Source of the DNA: Zhouia amylolytica
GTDB lineage: Bacteria; Bacteroidota; Bacteroidia; Flavobacteriales; Flavobacteriaceae
DNA length: 64,000 bases
Assembly: GCF_900116365.1 (NCBI RefSeq)
Contig: NZ_FPAG01000002.1
Span: forward strand, 299,341 to 363,340
Direction of reading: 5' to 3'
The notes under the pieces are model-generated. The model had not been told where the DNA came from and ran no database searches. It saw only the letters and a program-made list of their open reading frames with translations. Positions 1-8,988 of the stretch are shown here, piece by piece (position 1 is the stretch's first letter; each line of letters starts with the position of its first letter). A program made the translations under genes and the position numbers.

Positions 1-45
1 TTCGGAACGTTGGCACGTTCCTCATGATCCCAGGTGGGGGTCCTT

Positions 46-135
46 GCAAAGAAAACCGGATCTTGCATGGCAAGACCCTCTGTTTTTTTATGCCCAATCT
101 TTCGCTGAAGCTAGCTTCGCTCAGGAATGGGCATA
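46..135. repeat. Inverted repeats beyond the tRNA-Ser terminator
   Basis: Two hairpins lie here. Arms at 58-66 and 70-78 pair with one mismatch and are flanked by A and T runs, like a second, decayed terminator. An outer stem pairs TATGCCCA (89-96) with TGGGCATA (128-135) and encloses the 12-base palindrome GAAGCTAGCTTC (107-118). There is no coding signal. It could be tandem terminators for the minus-strand tRNA or a dispersed repeat. Confidence 0.4.
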
Positions 136-165
136 AAAAAACCGGAACGTTGCCGTTCCGGTTTT
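135..165 (-). terminator. Rho-independent terminator of tRNA-Ser
   Basis: The arms AAAACCGGAACG (138-149) and CGTTCCGGTTTT (154-165) form a perfect 12-bp stem with a four-base loop. On the minus strand the stem is followed by a T run (complement of the A run at 135-140). It begins only a few bases past the 3' end of the tRNA, which fits a dedicated terminator. Confidence 0.85.
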
Positions 166-170
166 CTTTG

Positions 171-255
171 CGGAGAAAGAGGGATTCGAACCCCCGGAGG
201 TGTGACCCTCAACAGTTTTCAAGACTGCCGCATTCGACCACTCTGCCATTTCTCC
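171..255 (-). tRNA. tRNA-Ser, anticodon UGA
   Basis: On the minus strand this 85-nt stretch folds as a class II tRNA. The 5' acceptor GGAGAAA pairs with the 3' TTTCTCC, followed by discriminator G. The D-arm contains the AGAGTGGTCGAA core, the anticodon loop CTTGAAA carries TGA, a long variable arm follows, and the T-loop is GTTCGAATC. The long variable arm, the G discriminator and the UGA anticodon all indicate serine (UCA and related codons). CCA is not encoded. Confidence 0.95.
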
Positions 256-396
256 TTTGCGGTTGCAAATATAAAAACCTTTTTTATTTCTCAAAAGTAA
301 AAATACACCTTTTTTTAAATCAATTTGTATGTGTCTTTGGATCAGTTTTATACAATTCAAAAAAAATTATAATAGGAAGAGTTTTGACTAATAATG

Positions 397-404
397 TACA
401 TTTG
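397..404 (+). promoter_or_regulatory. -7 promoter element for the TSUP gene
   Basis: TACATTTG matches the Bacteroidetes -7 consensus TAnnTTTG. It overlaps the in-frame ATG at 394, so transcription would begin near 411 and the first usable start codon would be the ATG at 421. I see no clear -33 TTG at the expected spacing. Confidence 0.4.
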
Positions 405-420
405 CATGCAAATAATATTT

Positions 421-1173
421 ATGTCACCTTTATTAGAAGCAGGCTTACTGATAGCAATAGGTTTTATTGTCGGGATTATAAATACCATTTCGGGTGGAGG
501 TTCGACACTTACCCTTCCTATACTTATATTTTTAGGTTTAGATGCTCCTACGGCTAACGGAACGAACCGGATTGCCATATTAACACAAAATATCACTGCA
601 ATAGCCGGCTTTAAGAGCAAAGGAATTAAAGTCAGTAAAATTAGTTGGTGGCTCGGAGTGTCAGCTTTGATAGGATCTTTGATCGGTGCTAAAATAGCAA
701 TTGACGTTAAAGATGAAACCTTCAATAGAATACTTGCCGTGGTGATGATTTTTATTGTTGGTCTAATGGTTTTTAAACCCAAAAGAAGCCTTGATGAAAT
801 TGCGGAGCGCTTAACCGGGAAATATTTTTGGATGTCGCTTGTTGCCTTCTTTTTTATAGGGATATATGGAGGTTTTATCCAGGCGGGTACCGGAATACTA
901 ATGATGTTAGCACTTTCTTTTATCAATAATATGAGTTTGGTAAAAACCAATGTCGTAAAGGCCGTAACCATGCTGATCTATACGATAGCCACACTCATGG
1001 TATTTTGGTTAACCGATAATCTAAACTTTAAATACGGACTTCTCATGGCTATTGGTCAAGCCACCGGTGGGTGGTTGAGCAGTAGATGGTCTGTAGACAA
1101 AGGTGATGGATTTGTGAAGCTTTTTCTTATCTTAATGGTGATTGTAATGGCTGTTAAACTTTGGTTTTTCTAA
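421..1173 (+). CDS. TSUP (TauE/SafE) family membrane permease
   Basis: This is a 250-residue integral membrane protein of the TSUP family, whose members export sulfite, sulfoacetate or other small organosulfur anions; the substrate here is unknown. The two-fold internal repeat is visible. Each half carries a Gly-rich motif at the start of a hydrophobic segment: NTISGGGSTLTLPIL near the N terminus and GGFIQAGTGILMML near residue 150. Seven or eight membrane segments are evident. In-frame ATGs exist at 394 and 406, but a -7 promoter match covers the first, so I use 421. It stands alone between the tRNA and a nitroreductase-like gene. Confidence 0.85.
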   Translation: MSPLLEAGLLIAIGFIVGIINTISGGGSTLTLPILIFLGLDAPTANGTNRIAILTQNITAIAGFKSKGIKVSKISWWLGVSALIGSLIGAKIAIDVKDETFNRILAVVMIFIVGLMVFKPKRSLDEIAERLTGKYFWMSLVAFFFIGIYGGFIQAGTGILMMLALSFINNMSLVKTNVVKAVTMLIYTIATLMVFWLTDNLNFKYGLLMAIGQATGGWLSSRWSVDKGDGFVKLFLILMVIVMAVKLWFF

Positions 1174-1315
1174 TAGCCGGATAACAAAAACCTATTTATT
1201 AAATTAGTTATATTCTCGGCGAAGCCCTTATTTTGTTTTAAATAAAGAGAAGTCATTTCGAGGGAGAAAACATTAAAGAGACTTCAGCAGAACATTTAAT
1301 ATTGAACACTATATC

Positions 1316-1948
1316 ATGGATATCTTAAATAAATTACAATGGCGTTATGCTGTTAAAAAATTTGATTCGGATAAAAAGTTACCGGCAGAGAAACTGGAAG
1401 TACTAAAGCAGGCTTTCAATCTAACAGCCACTTCCTATGGTTTACAACCTGTTAAATTATTAATTATTGAAAACCAGAAACTAAAAGATCAACTGGTAGC
1501 TCATTCCTGGAACCAGCCTCAGGTGGCGGATGCCTCGCATTTGTTGGTGTTTTGCATTCATAATGATGTTGATGAAAACTATATCAAAACGTATTTTAAC
1601 AGGGTTAAACAGGTAAGAGAAACTCCGGATGATGTTTTAGAGCCTTTTAGAAATTTCCTGATAGATGACTTTGGAAGTAAAACACAAGAGGAGATTGATA
1701 CATGGGCGATTAAACAGGCCTATTTAAGCATGGGTAATCTGTTAACCGTTTGTGCAGCTGAAGACATTGACTCTTGTCCAATGGAAGGATTTGTTTCAGA
1801 AAAATATGATGAAATTCTGGAGCTTCAAGCAAAGAATTTAAAATCGGTCTTAGTAATGCCTGTTGGTTATAGAGCTGCAGATGATATGTTTGCAGATTTT
1901 AAGAAAGTAAGGAAGGAACTTTCAGAAGCTATTGAGGAGATTATTTAA
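1316..1948 (+). CDS. NAD(P)H-dependent nitroreductase-family flavoprotein
   Basis: A 210-residue protein of the nitroreductase (NfsB-like) family, FMN enzymes that use NAD(P)H to reduce nitroaromatics or quinones. The N-terminal pattern RYAVKKFDSDKKLP, the segment TATSYGLQPVKLLII, and AYLSMGNLLTVCAAEDIDSCPMEG, followed by SVLVMPVGYRA, are the usual landmarks of this family. No signal peptide, so it is cytoplasmic. The ATG at 1316 gives the canonical length. It is probably monocistronic, with about 90 bp to the next gene. The physiological substrate cannot be told from sequence. Confidence 0.88.
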   Translation: MDILNKLQWRYAVKKFDSDKKLPAEKLEVLKQAFNLTATSYGLQPVKLLIIENQKLKDQLVAHSWNQPQVADASHLLVFCIHNDVDENYIKTYFNRVKQVRETPDDVLEPFRNFLIDDFGSKTQEEIDTWAIKQAYLSMGNLLTVCAAEDIDSCPMEGFVSEKYDEILELQAKNLKSVLVMPVGYRAADDMFADFKKVRKELSEAIEEII

Positions 1949-2037
1949 GTAATATTGTCGAATATTTCCTCAGATTGATTTTTTTTAGTTATTTAGGTGG
2001 GTAAATCAGAACAGACCAATACCCAAATAATACATCA

Positions 2038-5000
2038 ATGAAAAAATCAATCTCCTACCTTTTGTTTTTTCTATTCATTAGTTTATCGCTTCATGCCCAG
2101 GTTAAACCGAATAAGTTCTGGGATGCCATACTACAAAACAATAGAGATCAGGCCGAAAAACATATAAATTCTTTAGGGAAATCAGATATAGAAAAGGCAC
2201 TTCAAAAGCAATTATTAAGTATTGAAAAAGGAAATATACTTCCGGAAAATACTTTTTATAAAGATATTGCTAAGTACGATCTGGAAGAATTGGAGTATTA
2301 TTTATACGCCCTCTGGAACCAGCCATACTTCTTTGACAATTATCTCGAACAGGGCTTTTCTAAATATAATGCCAATGCCGTAATTACCCTGAGTAAATTG
2401 AACTTCCCGGCAGGAACGGTTAAAGAGGCATTGAAGTATTTGAATGCAATCATTCATCGTAATAATAATGAATGGGAGGCTTATTACGCATCAAATAATA
2501 GTGTAAATGCTATTAGAGGATGGCAATATTGTGGAGTTTTTGAGAACCTTAATCAAAGTGGTCATGAGGTGGTGTATCCTCCGGAATCCATAGCACATAC
2601 CACCACAGATTTTAATGCGAACAGCAATGGATTTATAAATTGGTATGATGCTAAAACCGACCCAAGAGAAGCATATCAGTTTTTTATTAATCACAATGAG
2701 TATGGAGCTGGCGTAAGTTATGCCCAGACATTTATCACTTCGAATGAAACTAAAAGAGTGACCTTGCGATTGGGAAGTGGATCGAGTTATAAAGTATGGG
2801 TGAATGATGTATTATTATTGGAGAATAATAAAGATGTTCAGCGAGAGATGGATGATGCTCAGGTAGCTTTTGAGTTACCATCAGGAACCAACCGTTTACT
2901 CATAAAGTTATCTGAAAGTAACGATCAAACTTATTTTATCGCCCGTTTAACTGATACTTCGGGAAATCCGGTTTCAGGAATAACATCTGCTCCTACATAC
3001 AAGGAATATAATAAGAGTACACAATCTTCCCTCGAGGCAAAAGTGTTACCAAATAAGTACCATGCTTTTTTTGAAAACAAATTAGCTGAAGATCCCAATA
3101 ATATGTTCTATGCATTTTGCCTGGCAAATGCTTACTTAAGGGTTTCGAAATATGAAGATGCAAAAAGGGTGATCAAGCCATTTATTGAGGTGTATCCACG
3201 AAGTTCATTCCTCAGAAAAACACTTATAAACTGCTATACGATAGAAGGCGATGCTTCTTCAGTAAATAAGATCAAAGAGAATTTGGATAAAGATGATCCG
3301 AATTATTATTTGCCACTACTGTTCAAGTTTACAGACCAAGGGGAGTTAACCAGGATGGATGTGAACGAATTGGAAGATTTTTTAGTGCGTTTTCAGAATA
3401 GCTGTAAATCTCCCATTATTGCAAAGACTGCCGAATTTATGCTAAACGCCAAGAGACTTGATAAATCGGCAATGAAAAAGAATCTTGATGATCTGCTTGA
3501 AATAACCAAAGACAGAATAAGTTTAAGGGTAACATTTGCTCCTGCGTACGAACAGGTGTTTAATGATAAAGAGCGGGCCATTGGAATTTTAGAAGAAGTG
3601 AATCGTAATTATTTTGACTATAGTGCATTACTCAGTCTTTCTAATTATTATCAAAAGGAGAATAAAAAGGATAAAGCACTGCAGCTGTTTGAAGATAAAT
3701 ACGAATACTTTAAAACCGATAATACTATTATTTCAGACTATGTAGCACGCCTGTTGAAGTATGAAATGTATGAGGAGGCCATACCTTATCTGGAACGATC
3801 CCTATATAACTTTCCCTATGCGTTTACCGCCATGGAAGAACTTGGCGATGCCTACCTGCAACTGGGCAAAAAGGAGGAGGCAATCAAATGGTTTCAAAAA
3901 TCACTTTCCCATAATAGTAGCAGCGCTGCATTACGAACGAAAATAAATAACATTAAAAAAGTTGGGGATCCAATCAACGACCTGGTAAGTGAAGGGGTAT
4001 ATGAGCTTTTAGCGGAAGAAAGAAATAAGATATCAGAGAATCATTACGGGTATAATATTTTATTAGATGAAGTCGCAGTTCACCTGTTTGAGGAAGGAGG
4101 CGGAAAGTATCGATTTAGAATGGCTTATGAGATTACGGGTCAAAATGGGATCGATACCTTTAAAGAGTATAATATAGGACTAACCGGCAGCTTTACGGTG
4201 CATAATTCAGAAATTGTTAAAAAAGACGGATCTTTAGTGCCAGCCGATAGGAGTGGAGCTAATTTAGTCTTTCAAGGTTTGGGTATAGGTGACGTAGTGT
4301 ATATAGATTGTGAATATATCTTCAGTGAGTATGGTAGGTTTTATAAAGATTTTATTGATACTTTTCAAATAGATGCTTCACACCCGGTAGTAAAACAATC
4401 ATATAAAATCCTTGTTCCTAATTCCATCTCGTTAGGTTATAAAGTTGTGAACGGTAGCTTGAAGGAACATACCAAAAAGTATGGCGATTATAAACTGATT
4501 GAATGGACCCTCGAAAATAATGAAAGTAAGCCCCGCGAAGAATCGTATATGCCACCTTCATCAGATGTGTATCGAACATTGCATCTAAGCACCGTAAAAG
4601 ATTGGAGTGTTATTGCTAACTGGTATTCGGACCTGGTAAGGTCTACAATGGAAATTAATGATGTCGTTTCCCAGACCTTTAAAGAGATCTTCCCGAACGG
4701 ATATAAAGGACTCACAGAAAAGGAGAGAGCTGAGAGGATATATGCATATATGACTACTAATTTAAATTATAGTCATGTGAGCTTCAGACAAAGTGGATAT
4801 GTACCCCAAACCCCGTCCAAAACCTTAAAAACCAAATTAGGAGACTGTAAAGACTTTTCGTCTTTATTTGTTACGTTGGGGGAGATGGCAGAACTCGAGA
4901 GTATAATGGTGCTGATCCTTACCTCCGATTATGGTAAAAGAGCTATGGTGTTACCGAATAAAAACTTCAATCATTGTATCGTCAAAGTTAAATTCGATGG

Positions 5001-5802
5001 GGCATATCAATATTTGGAGTTGACGGACAAAAACCTGCCGTTTCAAGCCCTTCCAAACTCTTTAATAGGTGCTAGTGCTCTTGATATACCAAGAAAGTCG
5101 GAAGCGGGTAAAGAGAGTGAATTGTATAACCTCGGGGATGTTAAGCGCGCAGCAACTGTTTTTTATAATGCGGCTGATATTAAGATCGCAGAAGATCAAA
5201 AAACATATGATATCACAACGGAAGTTTCCGGGAGCTTGAAATCCAGTTATGCCGATTTATTTGCCTCAAATGGTGATGAAATTGTAAAACAGCACATTCA
5301 ATCAGATTTCAAAAAGCGAATGGGGATAGACCTTGTTTTAAATGAGATTACGAATGTTCAGAACGAAAGTAAGTCAGCATCCTTGAGCTTTGATTCTAAT
5401 ATAACAGTTAATGAAACAGATAATAAGATAGGAGAAGTTAAAATATTTAAATTACCTACCCTGGCCAATGCGTATACTACCAGTATTGTAGACGAAAAGG
5501 AGAGGCAATATCCAATCGATTATATACAATATGAAAACACGGATGAATACATCACCGAATATCATATAAGTCTGCCGCAAGACGGTCAATTTGTGGAGAT
5601 TCCTGAAAACAAATCATTTCAATTTCAGGATCACCGTTTTAATATTACTTATAAGCGAATCTCAGATGCAGTCCTCGAAGTGAAAATGGTGGCCAAGGTA
5701 GATCGCAAAGAAATAGCTACCGATGATTATTTAGCCTTTAAAGAGTACGTAAAGGGCATATTGGAGGCTAAGGAAACGTTTATTGGGTATAAGTTGAAGT
5801 AG
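2038..5802 (+). CDS. Secreted DUF3857/transglutaminase-like protein with TPR region
   Basis: A large 1254-residue exported protein. Residues 1-20 form a signal peptide ending LSLHAQ. The first half contains helical repeats of TPR type (clear units near residues 350-420 and 580-640). The second half has the DUF3857 region followed by a transglutaminase-like core. In that core GDCKDFSSLF supplies Cys937, FNHCIV supplies His979 and LTDKN supplies Asp997, so a full Cys-His-Asp triad is present and the enzyme may be active as a peptidase or transferase in the periplasm. Such proteins are common in Bacteroidetes and mostly uncharacterised. The 3' flank is a repeat-filled intergenic region. Confidence 0.8.
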   Translation: MKKSISYLLFFLFISLSLHAQVKPNKFWDAILQNNRDQAEKHINSLGKSDIEKALQKQLLSIEKGNILPENTFYKDIAKYDLEELEYYLYALWNQPYFFDNYLEQGFSKYNANAVITLSKLNFPAGTVKEALKYLNAIIHRNNNEWEAYYASNNSVNAIRGWQYCGVFENLNQSGHEVVYPPESIAHTTTDFNANSNGFINWYDAKTDPREAYQFFINHNEYGAGVSYAQTFITSNETKRVTLRLGSGSSYKVWVNDVLLLENNKDVQREMDDAQVAFELPSGTNRLLIKLSESNDQTYFIARLTDTSGNPVSGITSAPTYKEYNKSTQSSLEAKVLPNKYHAFFENKLAEDPNNMFYAFCLANAYLRVSKYEDAKRVIKPFIEVYPRSSFLRKTLINCYTIEGDASSVNKIKENLDKDDPNYYLPLLFKFTDQGELTRMDVNELEDFLVRFQNSCKSPIIAKTAEFMLNAKRLDKSAMKKNLDDLLEITKDRISLRVTFAPAYEQVFNDKERAIGILEEVNRNYFDYSALLSLSNYYQKENKKDKALQLFEDKYEYFKTDNTIISDYVARLLKYEMYEEAIPYLERSLYNFPYAFTAMEELGDAYLQLGKKEEAIKWFQKSLSHNSSSAALRTKINNIKKVGDPINDLVSEGVYELLAEERNKISENHYGYNILLDEVAVHLFEEGGGKYRFRMAYEITGQNGIDTFKEYNIGLTGSFTVHNSEIVKKDGSLVPADRSGANLVFQGLGIGDVVYIDCEYIFSEYGRFYKDFIDTFQIDASHPVVKQSYKILVPNSISLGYKVVNGSLKEHTKKYGDYKLIEWTLENNESKPREESYMPPSSDVYRTLHLSTVKDWSVIANWYSDLVRSTMEINDVVSQTFKEIFPNGYKGLTEKERAERIYAYMTTNLNYSHVSFRQSGYVPQTPSKTLKTKLGDCKDFSSLFVTLGEMAELESIMVLILTSDYGKRAMVLPNKNFNHCIVKVKFDGAYQYLELTDKNLPFQALPNSLIGASALDIPRKSEAGKESELYNLGDVKRAATVFYNAADIKIAEDQKTYDITTEVSGSLKSSYADLFASNGDEIVKQHIQSDFKKRMGIDLVLNEITNVQNESKSASLSFDSNITVNETDNKIGEVKIFKLPTLANAYTTSIVDEKERQYPIDYIQYENTDEYITEYHISLPQDGQFVEIPENKSFQFQDHRFNITYKRISDAVLEVKMVAKVDRKEIATDDYLAFKEYVKGILEAKETFIGYKLK

Positions 5803-5870
5803 GTCAGAGAAGGGATGATTATGAGTTTTTTTGATTATGGATTCCGCAATAAATGCGGAATGACAGATTG

Positions 5871-5986
5871 GAAAAATCAATTTATCCAAATCATCCAATG
5901 CGCCAGCTCGCCCCTTCACTAAATTAGTCCACTGGACTAATTTTAAACGCTTGGTCGCCCCTTTAGGGGTGCATGAGGCAAGGAAT
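5871..5986 (+). repeat. Family D intergenic module, copy 1
   Basis: A module of about 115 bp that recurs inverted at 24471-24587 and direct at 48379-48500. It begins right after an A element and contains a perfect interrupted palindrome at 5921-5943 with arms AAATTAGTCC and GGACTAATTT, then a second small hairpin around CGCCCCTTTAGGGGTG. The right end diverges from the other copies after about 5978. No reading frame is shared by the copies. Confidence 0.8.
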
Positions 5987-5998
5987 TTTTTTGTATAA

Positions 5999-6041
5999 CG
6001 TCACTGCGAGGAGGATAATAATCCGACTTGGCAGTCTCATC
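5999..6041 (+). repeat. TCACTGCGAGG-type dispersed repeat
   Basis: The start CGTCACTGCGAGGAGG and the end GGCAGTCTCATC recall a dispersed repeat that I remember from several Bacteroidetes genomes. Only one copy is seen in this window, so membership of a repeat family is from memory and unverified here. It sits between a D module and two A elements in a 413-bp intergenic region with no gene. Confidence 0.4.
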
Positions 6042-6170
6042 AATTGTAGTTGACAGCCTTCAAATGGATTCCGAAACAAGTGCGGAATGACAAAGGTGGA
6101 GTATTCGTGTTCATTTTGACATGGATTCCGCAACGAGTGCGGAATGACAGTGGAATGATAATAGGTATAA

Positions 6171-6197
6171 AAAAAGGCAGCGATAAGCTGCCTTTTT
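6171..6197. terminator. Bidirectional terminator downstream of ribB
   Basis: Arms AAAAAGGCAGC (6171-6181) and GCTGCCTTTTT (6187-6197) enclose a five-base loop, with A and T runs on either side. On the minus strand it lies 19 bp past the ribB stop codon. Confidence 0.85.
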
Positions 6198-6215
6198 TAT
6201 TTCTAATATGAAGTA

Positions 6216-7361
6216 TTAATAATTTTTATAGTCAACAATCTCTAAGCCATACCCAATCATACCCACACGTTTTGTGTGTTCTGAATTACTCATTAAAATA
6301 ATTTTAGAGATATCAATATCGTGTAAGATCTGAGCACCTATACCAAAATCTTTACTATCCATTTTAATTTTAGGAGCTTTCATTTCACCTTCGGCTTGAA
6401 GCGACTTTAATTCTTTTAAACGTCTTAACAAGTCTAATGCACGAACTTCCTGGTTAATAAATAAGATGGCTCCTTTGCCTTCTTCATTTATTTGCTTAAA
6501 CATGCTGTCTAACTTCTTGTCAGCATCATTGGTTAGCGTTCCTAAAATATCATTGTTTACAAGCGTAGAGTTAATACGTGTAAGTATCGGGTCTCCAAGC
6601 TTCCAGCTACCCTTCGTTAGAGCGATGTGTATGTGTCTGTTGGTGGTTTGTTGGTAAGCTCTTAGTCTGTATGTACCGAAACGTGTTTCAATGTCGAAGT
6701 CTTCCTTTTTGTCGATCAGACTGTCGTGTTGCATTCTATAACCTACCAGGTCTTCGATAGAAACCAGTTTAAGGTCAAACTTTTTAGCCACCTCTACTAA
6801 TTCCGGCAAGCGGGCCATGGTACCATCTTCATTCATGATTTCGCAGATAACTCCAGCTGGTTGAAACCCTGCAAGACGAGCAAAATCAATGGCTGCTTCC
6901 GTGTGCCCGGTTCTACGTAAAACACCACCTTCTTTGGCAGTAAGTGGAAATATATGCCCCGGACGTGTAAGTGCGTGCGGTTTGGTTTCCTTGTTTACTA
7001 AGGCTTTTATGGTTTTAGCACGGTCAGAAGCCGAGATCCCGGTAGTAACACCTTCACCTTTTAAGTCGACAGATATGGTAAAAGCAGTTTCCATGGCATC
7101 TGTATTATGCTGTACCATGGGTTGTAATTCGAGCTCACGACATCTTTTTTCGGTGAGCGGAGCACAAATTAATCCCCGGCCATGAGTAGCCATGAAATTG
7201 ATCATTTCCGGAGAAATCTTATCAGCTGCAGCAACAAAATCACCCTCATTCTCGCGATCTTCATCATCTACAACAATAATCACTTTTCCATTTCTTATAT
7301 CCTCAATAGCTTCTTCTATCGTATTGAGTTTTATCGTATTTTCAGAAATTGTAGTTGCCAT
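6216..7361 (-). CDS. ribB: 3,4-dihydroxy-2-butanone-4-phosphate synthase with degenerate GTP cyclohydrolase II-like domain
   Basis: A 381-residue protein with the architecture of bifunctional riboflavin enzymes. The RibB half is intact: DDEDRENEGDF at residues 32-42 carries the acidic Mg2+/substrate residues, and HGRGLICAPL, TGISASDRAKTI and HTEAAIDFARLAG follow, so formation of 3,4-dihydroxy-2-butanone 4-phosphate from ribulose 5-phosphate is expected. The RibA-like half (from about 210) lacks the three zinc cysteines: the usual CLTGDVFGSLRCDC region reads TLVNNDILGTLTNDA. The GRGIGL motif is replaced by GKGAILF. Its tail GIGAQILHDIDISKIILMSN remains homologous. GTP cyclohydrolase II activity is therefore unlikely. 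It is first in reading order after the permease gene on the minus strand. Confidence 0.9.
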   Translation of the reverse strand: MATTISENTIKLNTIEEAIEDIRNGKVIIVVDDEDRENEGDFVAAADKISPEMINFMATHGRGLICAPLTEKRCRELELQPMVQHNTDAMETAFTISVDLKGEGVTTGISASDRAKTIKALVNKETKPHALTRPGHIFPLTAKEGGVLRRTGHTEAAIDFARLAGFQPAGVICEIMNEDGTMARLPELVEVAKKFDLKLVSIEDLVGYRMQHDSLIDKKEDFDIETRFGTYRLRAYQQTTNRHIHIALTKGSWKLGDPILTRINSTLVNNDILGTLTNDADKKLDSMFKQINEEGKGAILFINQEVRALDLLRRLKELKSLQAEGEMKAPKIKMDSKDFGIGAQILHDIDISKIILMSNSEHTKRVGMIGYGLEIVDYKNY

Positions 7362-7397
7362 AACAAATTTTGTACAAAATTAAGTATTACTGCAATA

Positions 7398-8924
7398 TTA
7401 GGCAGTATCCTTTTTAAAGAAGTTTTTCGTGGCATTAAAAAAGCCAACTATTTTTAGAAATATTTTATTAGAGAAAAGCCTGTCCATACTCATAACTGCT
7501 TTATCAGCCGTTGCTCTTCGGGTAAACAAGATGCCTAACGGAAGCATTATAGCGGTTGCTAACCACGAACCAACAAAAGGAGGGATGCTTCCATCCTCAG
7601 CATAGTTCTTGGCAAAAATGCCGATAAAGTGATAAGCCAAAAATAGCAGGATGGCAACCACCATAGGCAAGCCGATACCTCCTTTACGGATGATAGCACC
7701 TAAAGGGGCTCCAACAAAGAATAAAATAATACACCCTAATGCCAACGCGAATTTATCGTTGATCGCAATCCGGTGTAGCATATAAATTTTATTTCTTCTG
7801 TTCAGATCAAATTTTTTATTACTAATGGTGGTAACGGAATTGGAGATATTATTCAAGGCGTACTCAAATAATTGTACTCTCCTGTAGTCTTCGTATTGAT
7901 TGACAATATCTTCTACTGAATTAATCGCTACCGTATCTTTTATTTCCTCCTTAGGTAGGGAAATATTTAAATTTAAACTGTCCTTTTCCTCCACCGGAGC
8001 AGCATTCACAGATTTGTTCAGGTATATGATTCCCGATCTTTTATAGATATTGTCACCAAATTTGGTAATAATTTTATTGTTTTGATCCTTAAGGGAGTCT
8101 ATAGCCTTTCTAAGTTCAGGAACCGTAAGCATTTTATGGGTGTTATTCACATCACCCTCCTCCAGATCTTCATTGTTTAATTCAGAAAGGTCTACATTAA
8201 TGGTGTAGGTTTCAAAATGCGCCTTGGCATGCGGATAGTTTGTACTTCTATTATTCTTGGGTTTGATGTCTTCGTAATAGTTTCCATCCTTTAAAACCAA
8301 TTGTAGGATATCCGATTTTTCACTACTCACCAATTCCCCTTCTTTTGCTTTAATCACGTTAATATTATCACCGGAATTATTCCGTTTATGGATAATGATG
8401 GATTTTAGCATTCGGTCATCCTCACCGTATTTATCATCCACTTTGATGTTCATGTTTGATTCACCAATATCCGAGAAGACACCTTCGGTGATGGCCAAAG
8501 CAGGTTTTACTTTCGCAATATTCCGTCTCAGGTTATACGACTTGTATTCCGCTGCAGGAATGACATTGTTCGCAAAGAAGAAAGTTCCGACCGCTAAAAA
8601 TAATATAAATATAATAAGAGGTTTCATGGCTCGTTGTAAAGAGATCCCTGAAGCCTTCATGGCAGCAAATTCATAGTTTTCAGCTAAGGCTCCGAAGGTC
8701 ATTATAGAAGCCAATAACACCGTTAGTGGAAGTACTTGCGGTACCAAATTAGGCATGAAATAGAATAAGAACTTGCCAATAATGACAAGATCAAGCCCTT
8801 TACCAGCCAGTTCATCAATAAACATCCATATGGTCTGGAAGACGAATATGAACATCAGGATAACAAACGAACTAGTAAAGTTGAATAAAAACCTCGCTAG
8901 AATATAACGGTCTAATATTTTCAT
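7398..8924 (-). CDS. LptF/LptG (YjgP/YjgQ) family lipopolysaccharide export permease
   Basis: A 508-residue inner membrane protein of the LptF/LptG family, which with LptB moves LPS from the inner membrane toward the LptC-A bridge. It opens with the family signature MKILDRYILARFLFNF. Three membrane segments fall within the first 110 residues, a large hydrophilic periplasmic domain spans about 115-375, and three membrane segments lie at the C terminus (ALALGCIILFFVGAPLGAII and following). The periplasmic domain is longer than in E. coli, which is usual in Bacteroidetes. It lies between lolA and ribB on the minus strand, a layout that groups envelope-biogenesis genes. LptF and LptG cannot be told apart by eye. 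Confidence 0.88.
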   Translation of the reverse strand: MKILDRYILARFLFNFTSSFVILMFIFVFQTIWMFIDELAGKGLDLVIIGKFLFYFMPNLVPQVLPLTVLLASIMTFGALAENYEFAAMKASGISLQRAMKPLIIFILFLAVGTFFFANNVIPAAEYKSYNLRRNIAKVKPALAITEGVFSDIGESNMNIKVDDKYGEDDRMLKSIIIHKRNNSGDNINVIKAKEGELVSSEKSDILQLVLKDGNYYEDIKPKNNRSTNYPHAKAHFETYTINVDLSELNNEDLEEGDVNNTHKMLTVPELRKAIDSLKDQNNKIITKFGDNIYKRSGIIYLNKSVNAAPVEEKDSLNLNISLPKEEIKDTVAINSVEDIVNQYEDYRRVQLFEYALNNISNSVTTISNKKFDLNRRNKIYMLHRIAINDKFALALGCIILFFVGAPLGAIIRKGGIGLPMVVAILLFLAYHFIGIFAKNYAEDGSIPPFVGSWLATAIMLPLGILFTRRATADKAVMSMDRLFSNKIFLKIVGFFNATKNFFKKDTA

Positions 8925-8988
8925 TTAAAACAATCCTAAACTATGGTTGAGTGCTATATAAATATAACTCAACAGCGCTGCTAAATAA

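Larger units (their letters stand above)
5837..6149 (-). repeat. Family A palindromic repeats, group 1 (three copies)
   Basis: Copies lie at 5837-5865, 6064-6092 and 6121-6149, all in the orientation ATGGATTCCG...CGGAATGACA. Each folds into a hairpin with arms ATTCCGC and GCGGAAT around a short AT loop; the 6064 copy has one arm mismatch. The second and third start 57 bp apart. The 28 bases between them, read on the minus strand, resemble the spacer between the copies at 24609 and 24666 (23 of 28 identical by eye). Confidence 0.85.
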
